Assembly (NCBI RefSeq): GCF_000970855.1
Contig: NZ_KQ034046.1
Coordinates: 781,755 to 845,754, forward strand
Length of the DNA stretch: 64,000 nucleotides
DNA from: Lactobacillus helsingborgensis
GTDB lineage: Bacteria; Bacillota; Bacilli; Lactobacillales; Lactobacillaceae
Direction: 5' to 3'
Positions within the stretch are counted from its first letter, which is position 1, and each line of letters opens with the position of its first letter. Below are positions 9,642 to 21,600 of this stretch, one piece after another. The translations under genes and the position numbers were made by a program. A model generated the notes under the pieces. The model saw nothing but the letters and a program-made list of their open reading frames with translations. It was not told the origin of the DNA and ran no database searches.

Positions 9642-12600
9642 ATGTTAGGGAAAAATAACTTTAAAGAACGACTAAGAAAAATGGAAATGCAACAAAAGCA
9701 AGACCGCTTTTCAATTCGCAAATTGACGATCGGTGCCGCTTCTGTTTTGTTAGGATTCACTTTTCTGGGTTTGGGTAGTCAAACGGTTAAAGCCGATACT
9801 GATCTATCAACCCAACAAGTCGATAGAAAAACTGAAACCAAGTCATCCGAGTCTGATTTGAGTGAAGCTGCAACAGAAAATAATAAGGCTGCTTCTCAAT
9901 CAACTCAGGATGATAGACAAACCAAAAAGACCGAAAAAGAGCCAAAATTATCTACTTTTTCAGGCTTATCTTCATTTTTGAAGAGTAGTGATGAAGACTC
10001 GAAATCTGTCAGCAAGACAAAAACCACAAAAGAGCAGACAAAGAAAGATAGTAAAGAATCCGATCAATCTACTGCTGTTAAGCAGCCAGATACTGAGGCA
10101 AATGATGCAAATGCAGTCACACCGGGAAAAACTGATTCAACTGGTAAAGACACTAACACTGATATTACCTCAGGAGACAACACAGCCAGTGATGGCAAAT
10201 TGCCAGAAGATTCACAGGCAAATGTGATTAAGCCGGGTGATGATACTAGCAATAATGATGAGCAAAATAACAGCACGGATAAAATTGCGCCTGCTAAAAA
10301 TAAAAATCCATTAGTCAAGGATGCTGGCGATGGTTTTTCTTATCAGGTTTATAACTGGAAAGATTTTCAAGATGCGCTTAACAATATAAATATCACTGAA
10401 ATTATTTTAATGAATGATGTTAGCGCAGATCCTAATAATGGCAATAATAGATTTAATGTTCCTGGGCGTACTCTCTTAATTAGATCAAACGGAGATGCCA
10501 AATATAAACTTGATTTCACTGGCTATTCACCTAGACAAAGCCGTGGTACAAATGCAGATATTACTTATCAAAGTCTTAATATGCGCAGTGGGGACTATTA
10601 CGGTGTTTGGGATACCGAATATGTAAGTGATAATTATCATGCCAACATTATGTTTAAGGATTGCTCGTTTGAAGGGTCGCAATTAATCTATGCTGGTAGC
10701 AATACTCACATCTTTTTTACCGGAAATAATGACGTTCATACTGCAAAATGGCCCAACCATACTGATCAACAAATGTTTGAGTTTACTAATGGAAATGAAA
10801 ATGACAGCATAGAATTCTTGGATGGTGAATTTGTCGGTTCAACGTACGGTGGCACTATAATCGAAATGAAGAGTAAGACTAACACTGTCAAAATTGACAG
10901 AGGTGCAACCGTAACACTTAATCCCGTGCAAGACTTTGATGAAAACAGAAGCACTGGTGAGGGGGGAAAACCTTTTAGCGCCATTTACATGGAAAGCGGC
11001 GGAATTGTTCAAGTTGGTGGCGTCTTGAATATTAATATTGGCCTAAATAAAGTGAGACCTTATAAGGGCACAAGAGATGCCGGTAAAGCCAGGGCTGTTT
11101 ATTTAAAAGATTCGGGTTCAACATTTAACATTTTACAGAATGGCCAAGTCAATATTAATACGAATGGTAATATTACTGACGCTGCTTCAGGAAATCTATT
11201 TTATGATAACGGTAATTTGAACATTAGTCCTAATGGCGAATTAAATATTCTGGGTAGTAACATGGGTGATTACTCTGGCACACTAGTTTATATTACTGGC
11301 TCTGCTGATGTTGAAAATGGTGCCTTTAATATTAGATTAGGCGATAAACCAGGCACAGGGGCTATTAATCTACTTGATGTTCATGGTGGAACTTTAAAAA
11401 TTAACAACCCGACATCATTTATTTTGGATTCTCATAATAATAAAAACACTGCAACCAGCATTATTGGCAATAACAAGATCACAATTACTAATGTTCGCCA
11501 GCAGCTGCAAACTAACTCTGGCAGCAGATTCACATTGCCGCCTTTGCATGTTTTACAACTGCAGAAATCAGCGAAGGGTATTTCTGTAAATACTATCGAA
11601 ATGCTTGATGGCAATAAGACTTTGACTCAAGAGCAGTTAGATGAAATTAAGAACGATCCTGCCATTAAAGATATTATTAACGACAGAAAATTTGGTTCTT
11701 TCTTAACTGCTGCTGAAGCTGCTGTTAAGAATCCAGAATCTAATAGATTAGATGATATTATCAAAAATGCTTTAGAAAATGCTCTCAGCAGTTCAGATTC
11801 TGACAGCTATAATAACGTGACCTTTGTTCCTGCTAACCCAAGTGGATTCTTGGATATTGATGATGATAATTTACAAGTTATCAAGAATAACGATGGTTCT
11901 AGGACTATCAAAGGCAAAGTTAAGAACTACACCGAAGCAGAAGATGGTCCAAGTAATGATAATGCCTTTTATAAGTACTTCCCTAAGGGTACTAAGGGTT
12001 ATGTAATTATTAGATACATTAGCAGCAATGCTAAATATAACCGGGTTATTCAGGAAGATAAAAATCTGAAGCCTTATGCCAATACTAATGATACATACCG
12101 TGGCAATATTATTGACCGGGTTCCGGAACTGCCTAAGGTCTTTACTTCCGCAATTAACCCAGACGGTACTTTCTCAGTAACAATACCTGCTGGTATTACC
12201 CTAAATATGAATAAGGGTGATAAAGTTGAAATAACACCTAACGCCAATTTCGTTGAATACAGTCCAGAAGTTGTCGCAGTAGGTTCTCGTCCGATAGTTA
12301 AGAGTATAGATATCCTTACTTTATCAGAAGCTCAAGACGACGCTGCTACTACGATCAGAAACGCGGTAAAAGATGCCGAAAGCAAGAAGCCAACTAATTT
12401 AAAAGAAAGTCAATCACAGACTTTTGAAGATGAGCTGGCTAAAGCATTGGCAATGGCAGATTCAGTCACTGAATCTAATAAAGACACAACAGTTTATGGT
12501 GCAGATACAATTGCTGAAGTCAACAGACGCAGAGGAGCGGCTCTTGATCTTGTGAATAAAGCTTTGCAAATTGCTAATGAAGAATCAGCAGAGCAAGATA

Positions 12601-15600
12601 AATTAGCTTCAGCCAAAGAAGCTGCTAAACAAGCACTTGAAAATGAACTTAATGGTAACGGTACTTCCGGGATGCCTGGTGTAGCTAACCAAATTGCTGA
12701 TTTAGCAAACAGTGGTTTAACTCAGGACAACGTTAAGATATATCAAGATCAGGCTCAAAAAGCATACGAAGCCGCAAAGAAAGCTATTGATGACTGTGAA
12801 AGTTTTGATGAAATCACTAAAGCGCAAGCTAAGGGTGTAGCAGACATTGATCAAGCTTTGACAGATGCTAAAACACAACAACTTATTGATAAAGCTGCAA
12901 GTGACTTAAAGACTGCTAAAGAAGACGCTTTGGACGAATTAGCAGCTGAAAAGGCAACTGTTGAAGATAACATCGCTAATTTAAAGAATATCAGTACTGA
13001 AGCTAAAACTGCATTTAATAAGGAAGTTGAAGCTTACTATCAAGACGCTGTTGACAAAGTTAATAACCCGTCACCAGCAAGCGTTGAACAAGTAGACATT
13101 GAGAAGAACACTGGGATTATAAACATTAACAGTGTTTGGAACAAAGCTGCAGCACTGGGTAAGGAAATTGTTTTTGACCAGAAAAAACTTGATGAATACG
13201 CCCAAGCTGCAGCAGACCGCATCAATAAGACGGACATGTCTGATGAAGACAAGCAAAAAGCAGTAACCGATATTAACAAGGCGCGTGATGAGGCCAAGAT
13301 AAATGTGGGCAAACAATTAACGGCTGAAGATGCAGATAAGGCTGAAGATGATGGCGAAAAGGCGATAAAAGCAGTTGAAGACAACGCAAATGCAGCCAAC
13401 ATTGAAGCTATTAAAACTTCTAATACTGCTAACGTTAACGCTGCTGCTGATAGCGCAATTGAGCGTGTGAATAAAGCTTATAATAGTTTGACAGAAGCAG
13501 GTCAGCAGGAAAAAGCTGCTGCCGATAAAGCGGCTGCAATTTTAGCTATTAACCAGGCTAAAGCCGCAGCCACCGAAACGATTAACGCTGCTACAACTAA
13601 AGATGCAATCATCAATGCCTTTAATGCTGCTAAAGACAAGTTTGACAATGCGGCAACTACAGCTGAAGTTGCTTTTGCCAAAATAGCAGCTGTTGATGCT
13701 GTCAAGAAAGCAGCTGAAACTGTCAAGCCGAATTTAAGTGCAGCTGATCAACAGACAGTTGATGGTATCGTAGCAAAAGCTAATAGCGATTTCCAAAAAG
13801 CGACAACAGTCGACAAGGTCAACAGCATTAAAGATCAGGCAATTAAAGATATTGCTAATGTTAAAACTACTGCTGATGTAGTTAAGGAAGCTGAGATCAA
13901 GGCTAACAAGGATACGCAGACTGCTAATATTGATACGGCAGCCACAGCAGCCAAGAAACGGATAACTGATGCTTACAATAAGTTGTCACAGGCTAACCAA
14001 ACTAGTTACCAAGAATCGTTACAGAAAGCTTTAGATGATATTGACCAAGCTGCAAAAACTGCTAAAAATAATATTCAGAGTGCCCAAAATGTGGCAGACA
14101 TTATAACTGCAGCAGAAAAAGGCACACAAGCAATTGCTGCTATTGAGACTAAGACAGAAGTAACATTTGCCCAAGCCGATGCTAAAGAAGCAATTGCAAA
14201 TGAAGCTGCTAAGGTTAAGCCGAATTTAAGTACAGCTGATCAACAAACAGTTGATGGCATTGTGACTACAGCTAATGGCAAAATTGATGCGGCTACAGAT
14301 ATTCCAACAATTAATAATATTAAAAATCAGGCGATCAAAGATATTGATCAGGTCAAAACCACCGCTGATTCAAATTCAAAGGAAAAAGTTGAAAAGGCAA
14401 AAGAGCTGAATAGGACTAGTATTGATGATGCAGCTAAAAAAGCGGTTGCTCGTGTTGAAGCGGCTTATAAGAACTTAACACCTGCTGAACAGTCAGCTAA
14501 TGAAGCTGCTTTTGACCAAGCTGTTACCGCCATTAAGAATGCTCAAACTACAGCTGAAGCCAAGATTGCAGCTGCGACTACTGAAACTGAAGTTGCTGCC
14601 GCAGCTAGTGAAGGTACAACAAACATTAATAAGCTGGCAGATGCAGCTGAATTAAACTTTGTCAAGATTACTGCTAACGACGCAGTACAAGCTGAAGCTG
14701 GAAAGGTAAAACCTAACCTCAAAGAAACAGCTGATCAAAATAAAGTAGATGAAATTGTTGACCAAGCTAAAGCCGACATTGGTGCTGCTGAGACCGTTGA
14801 TAATGTAAACAGAATAAAAGAGAATGCAATCAAGGCAATTGACAACGTCAAAAGTAATGCAGAGCAAACAATTCAAAAAGCACAAGAATTAAGCAGAGAA
14901 AGTGTTGATGCCCAAGCAGATGCCGCTAAGAAGCGGGTCAAAGATGCTTATGATAAGCTCACAGCTGATGAGCAAAAGACGACCGCAGTTCAAACTGCTT
15001 ATAACGCAGCTAATAATGCCATTGATAAAGCTAAGACTGTAGCAGAGACTGCAATAGCTGCCGCACAAACTAATTCAGAAATCACAACAGCTGTTGATAA
15101 TGCTAATAAAGCCTTTACACAAGCAGCTTCTGACGCCGAATTGGCCTTTGCCAAGGTGGCTGCGATAGATGCAGTTCAGAGTGAAGCGGACAAAGTCAAG
15201 CAAGGCTTAAAGCAAACAGTTGATCTTAATAAAGTAGATAGTATAGTAACCCAGGCTCAAACTGATTTGAACAATGCTGATAGTGTTACCAAAGTTGACT
15301 TCATTAAAGACCAGGCAATTAAAGATATTGATAATGTTAAAGCTACAGCTGATGCAGCTGTTGACAATTCCCAAACAGTCAATAAAGCTAATATTGATAA
15401 AGCGGCAGCTGAAGCAATTCAACGGGTTCAGAATGCATATAACGAGTTATCTGCGGCTGAACAAGAGCAGGCTAAGTCAGAATACAATAAAGCTGTCAGT
15501 GATATTAATGAGGCAAAGAAGACTGCGGATGCGGCAATCCAAGCAGCAAAGACAGTAGATGATGCGACAAATGCTGCTATAGCAGGAATTTCTGCAGTTA

Positions 15601-18600
15601 ATGATATTGCCAACAAGACAGAACTATCATTTGCAAAATTGGGAGCTAAAGCTGCGGTTAAAGCAGCTGCAGATGCAGTCACTAACGGTCTTGATAATGA
15701 AAACCAGCAAAAGGTACAAGAGATAGTAGCTACAGCAAATACTAACATTGACAAGGCTACTACTATCACTGACGTGGTTAGACTAAGAGACCAGGCTATC
15801 AATGATATTAAGGGTGTCAAAGCTGTGGCAGACGCTGTTCAAGAAGCACAGCTAAATGAAAACAAGAAAAACAACACCGCTAATGTTAATGAAGCTGCTG
15901 ATGCTGCTAGAAAACGTGTCGATGATGCATATAGCAAGTTGAATGAATCTCAAAAGAATGCTAATCACCAGACTTACCAAAATGCCCTTGATGCGATTGA
16001 TAATGCTGCAAATAGTGCAAATAACCAAATTGCACTGGCACAGTCAAGTGATCAAATATCAGAAATAGTTAAAACTGCTAAGACTCAGTTTGATAATGCA
16101 GCCACAAAAGCGGAAGTAGCTTTTGCTAAAGTAACAGCTGTTGCAGATATTTTGAATGAAGCGAATAAGGTTAAACAAGACCTAAAGGCTGATGCTGATA
16201 AGAATCGGGTTGACAATATTGTTAACACTGCTACTACCAGTATTAATAGCACTAATACTGATACTGTAGCTAAAGTAACCAGTATTAGAGATCAGGCTAT
16301 TAAAGATATCGACGCTGTTAGAGCGGAAGCTAATGGTGGTGAACAAGCCAGTCTGGAAGAAACTAAGAATAATCGGACTGGTGATGTTAACAAAGCAGCA
16401 GCAAACGCTAAAGCTCGGGTTGATACGGCTTACGGTCAGCTGACACCTGCTGAACAAGATGTAACAAAGCAGACCTATACTGATACTCTTGCTGCAATTG
16501 AAAATACGCGCCTTAAAGCAAATAATGATATTGCCAGTGCTGATAATAAGGATGCGGTAAGCGATATAGCAGCAGCTGCTGAGCAGGAACTTGATCAAGA
16601 AGCAACAAAAGCAGAGGTGGCATTTGCGAAAACAGCTGCTAAAGATGCGATTCAGGCTGAAGAGCAGAGTGCTATTGCCGACCTTAAAGGTCAAGACGAT
16701 AAGACTTCTGTGCAGAACATCGCTAACAATGCTATTAAAGAAATTGACCAAAATTCGACAGATACTGTTGCCAAAGTAAACAGCATTAAAGATAGTGCTA
16801 TTAGTGCCATTAAGGCTGTTAAAAACACGGCAAATGCGGTAGATCAAGCTATTGTTGAAGAAGCTCGCAAAGACAGTTCTGCGAATATTAATGAAGCAGC
16901 TGAAACAGCTAAGAAGAGAGTTGAAGCAGCATATAGTAAGCTGACGGGAACTGAACAAGCAGTTGCCAAACAGGCTCATGATGACGCCCTTAGCGCAATT
17001 GCAAGTGCACAAAAAGCTGCTAATGATGCAATTTCTTCATTAAATTCAAAAGCAGAAATTACTCAGGCAGCAAATGAGGGTATTAATAAGATTGATGCAG
17101 CAGCAAACGAAGCAGAAGTAGCTTTCGCCAAGGTAGCAGCTAAGGATGCAGTTCATGAAAAAGCCAAATCTGTCATAGATCAGTTAAATAAATCTGATGA
17201 TAAGAAAAAAGTGCAGGAAATTTCTGATCAAGCAGATAAAGATATCGACGCAACTGGAACAGATACTGTAGATAAGGTAAACAGCATTAGAGATAAAGCA
17301 ATCAACGATATAAGTAATGTAAAAGCAACTGCTGATGACAATGAACAGAAAGAACTGGAGCAAACTAAGGAAAATAATAAGACTAGTGTTGATGATTTAG
17401 TTAAAGCTGCTAAAAAACGTGTTCAAGATGCTTATGACAAACTCGGAAAAGACGAAAAAGTTTTAGCTGCAAGTGATTACAATAAAGCCATGGCTAACAT
17501 CTCTCAAGCCCAAGCAACAGCAAATGATGCGATTAGTGCGGCTGCAAATGCGGATGCAATTGTTAAGGCGGTAAGTACTGCGTCTACTGCCTTTGATGCG
17601 GCAGCTACAACAGCTGAGGTGGCATTTGCTAGAGTGACAGCTAAGACTGCAATCCAAGCTGAAGCTGATAAAGTCAAAAAAGGTTTGAAACAGGAAGTTG
17701 ACCAAGCTAAAGTCGATAATATAGTGTTACGGGCAGAAAATGATCTTGCTGCAGCTGTAAGCGTAGATAATGTAAATACTATTGCGGCTCAAGCTATTAA
17801 AGACATCGATGCCGTTAAAGATACTGCTGAGGAAAATGAGCAGAAGGATTTAGCTAAAGTTAAGGATGATTCTAAGCAGAGTATTGATCAAGCTGCCACA
17901 GCTGCAAAGCAAAGAATTAAGGATGCATATAATACTCTTAGTGCAGATGAACAGGCAGCAACTAAGACAGATTATGACAAGGCAATCCAAACCATTACCG
18001 ATGCTCAAACTGCAGCTAAAGCTGCTATAGAAAAAGCAACAGATAAGGATGCCGTAAGTAAAGCTGTCGGAGACGCCGATCAGGCTTTCACCCAAGCAGA
18101 AACGGAAGCTAAATTAGCATTTGCCAAAGTAGCAGCTAAAGATGCTGTTGATAAAGTGGCAAGTACTGTTAAGGGTAATTTGAGTAAGGATGCTGATAAG
18201 AAACAAGTAGATGTAATTTCAACTCAAGCTGATACTGCTATTGATAAAGCTACCGATATCACAATGGTCAATCAATTAAGAGATAAGGCAATTAGCGATA
18301 TCAATGCTGTTAAAGCAACTGCCGAGGCAGTCGACAAAGCTACCTTGGAGCAAGCTAAGGATAATGGTAAGACCAATGTTAATGGTGCTGCTGCTGATGC
18401 TAAAAAACGGGTAGAAAATGCTTATAATAATCTTAATTCTGACCAAAAGAATGATAATTATCAAGCATACCAAAATGCTCTTACTGCAATTGACAATGCC
18501 GCCGATGCAGCAAATATCAAAATTGGTCAAGCCCAAACTGCTGACGAAATTAAAGGGGCAGTTGATGATGCTAAGACTAAGTTTAATGATATTGCAACCA

Positions 18601-21600
18601 AAGCTGAAGTAGCCTTTGCTAAAGTTATAGCTAAAGCTGCTGTTCAAAAGGAAGCAACAAAGGTTAAGAATGACCTGAAGTCTCAAGCTGATAAAAACAA
18701 GGTTGATGGTATTGTTAACCAAGCTAATATCCAGTTTAACGACAGTGCTACAGACACAGTGCAAGAGGTAAACAGTATTAGGGATAAAGCAATCGATGAT
18801 ATCGATGCTGTTAAAGACGCAGCTAACGGCAATGAACAAGCAAGCTTAGAAGAAACTAAGAATAATCAAAAGGGTAATATTAACAGTGCAGCAGACGCAG
18901 CTAAGGCCCGAGTAGAAAAAGCTTATAATGATCTGGAAAAAGATCAACAACAAAAAACTAAGCAGGTTCATGATAATGCAATTACTTCAATTGAAAATGC
19001 ACTTCAAAAAGCAATTGCCGATATTCAAAATGCTGAAACTAAAGATGCTGTGGTAGCCATAGCAGCAACAGCAGAGCAAAAATTTGATCAGGAAGCAACA
19101 AAAGCAGAGGTAGACTTCGCAAAAGTGGCAGCTAAAGATGTAGTTCACAAGGAAGCTGCTAACGCTCAAAGTCAGTTAAAGAACACTGCTGATAAACAAA
19201 AGGTTCAAAACATTTCTGATCAAGCAGATACCGATTTTGATGATGCTGCAACAGATACGGTAGACAAAGTAAATAGCATCAAAGAAAATGCTATTAGTGC
19301 AATTAATGCTGTTAAAAATACTGCATCAGCAGTAGATGAGGCTTTGCTAGAGCAGGCTCGTAAAGACAGCACTCAGAACATCTCTAATGCCGCAGAAGCT
19401 GCTAAGAAACAAGTTGAAGATGCTTATGAAAAACTAAGTTCAAGTCAAAAGGCAGCAACAAAACTTGACCATGATAATGCGCTTACCGCAATTGAAAATG
19501 CCCAAACTGCAGCCATTGATGCAGTCAATGCAGCAACAAGCAAAGATGCTATCACTTCAGCAGTTAATGATGGAGTTAACAAGATTAACGCAGCAGCAAC
19601 CACTGCAGAAGTAGCTTTTGCAAAAACAGCCGCTAAAGATGCGGTTCAAGCTGAAGCTGCAAATGTGATTAAGAAGCTAAAAGACAAAAAAGATCAGGAA
19701 ACAGTTCAGAAAATCGCTGACGATGCAGTAACAAATATTGACAATGCTTCAACTGATACAGTGCAAAAGGTCCATGACATCAGAGATCAAGCTATCAATG
19801 ATATTGATAAGGTGAAGAATACTATTGAGACCGCTGAACAAGCTAAGTTAGAAGAAGCTAAAGACAATAGTCAGGCAAGTGTTGATGAAGCTGCTGCAGC
19901 CGCTACAAAACGGGTTGAAGATGCATATAATAAGCTTAGTTCGCTGCAACAAACCAAGACTGAAGCAGATCATGATGAAGCTATTACTGCAATTAAAAAT
20001 GCACAAAAAGCAGCAAATGAAGCTATTGCGCAAGCAAAAGATAAGAGTGCAGTGGCTGGAGCTGTTTCAACTGCAAATACAGCCTTTGATCAGGCGGCCA
20101 CTCAGGCTGAAGTAGCTTTTGCAAGGGTAGTTGCTAAAGAAGATATTAGGAATGAAGCAGATAAGATCGAAAATGGCTTGAGCCTTGAAAGTGATAGGAC
20201 TAAAGTTGAAGGCATTGTCAACGAAGCTAATACACAGTTAAATACAGCTGATACAGTGCAAAAAGTCAATGATATTAGAGATCAAGCCATCAGTGATATT
20301 GATAGTGTCAAGACAACTGCAGATCAAACTGCTGCTACTAAGCTTGATAATGACAAGAAAGATGCAATTACTGCTTTAACTAACAAACAAACTGAAGTTA
20401 AAAATGGCATCGATTCCCTGAAAAATGTCAGTGCTGAAAACAAGACCGCTCTAAAAGATAAAGTAGATCGCTTCTACCAAGATGCAGTTAACAAGATTAA
20501 AGATGTAGGTACAACTACTTCTGACCAAGTTAACAGTGCTAAACAAGAAGGCATCGATAACATGAGCAAAGTTCTTGAGGATGCAAAAGCTTTAGATACA
20601 GCTATTGCAAATGACCAAAAGAAATTAGATGATCATGCTTCTGCAGCAATTGACAAGATTAATAAGTCTGATTTATCTGACGCTGATAAAGAAAAGGCTA
20701 TTGAATCAATCAATAAAGCTCGTGATGATGCTAAAGAGACTGTTGGTTCACAGCCAACTGTCGAAAAGGCAGACGCAGCTGAAAAAGCTGGAGAAAGTGC
20801 AATTGATACAGCTGAAAAAACTGCTACAGATACAGATTTAGGAAATACTAAACTTACCGAAAAGACCAAAGTCGAGGCTGCGGCAGACAATGCTAAGAAA
20901 CAACTTGATGATGATTATAATAAGCTGACTCTTGACCAGCAAAAGGAAGTTAAAGATAAGTATGACAAAGCTAAAGCAGATATTGATCAGGCTAAAGCTG
21001 ATGCTGAAAAAGCAATAGATTCAGCTACTTCCAAGCAAGATGTCAATAATGCTTCTGATAAGGCTAAGACTGACATTGACAAAGCTAAAAATGACGCTGA
21101 ATTAGCCTTTGCTCAAGCTGCAGCTAAAGACGCAGTTAAAGCAGTTGCTGAAGATATCAAGAGTGGCTTAAATAGACAAGAGGATAAGAACAAGGTCAAC
21201 GATCTTGTTACTCAAGCTAATAAAGACATTGACGCTGCAACTACAATTGATTCTGTAAATAGCATTCGTGACAAAGCGATTACTGCAATTAAGGGTATTA
21301 AGAATTCTGCAGATCAATCAGATAAAGATGACTTAGCTGCTATCAAGTCAACTAATAAAACAAATGTTGACCAGGCAGCAACTAAAGCTAAAAACCGTGT
21401 TGATGAAGCTTATAACAAGCTTGATGACACTCAAAAAGCAACTACTAAAACTGATTATGACAATGCTTTAGCCGCTATTGAGGATGCTAAGAAAGCAGCC
21501 GAAACTAAGATAAACAGTGCTACTAATGCAGACGCGGTTGCAGCAGCAGTTGACAATGCTTCTAGACAATTTGATTCTGCAGCAGCAACAGCTGAACTAG

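Noticed and set aside
16182-17012. Antisense open frames inside the giant gene, up to 276 codons, recurring with the array period
   Set aside because: They recur because the repeat codons lack stops in one antisense frame. They have Cys/Ser/Phe-rich implausible sequences, no ribosome binding sites and no conserved domains.
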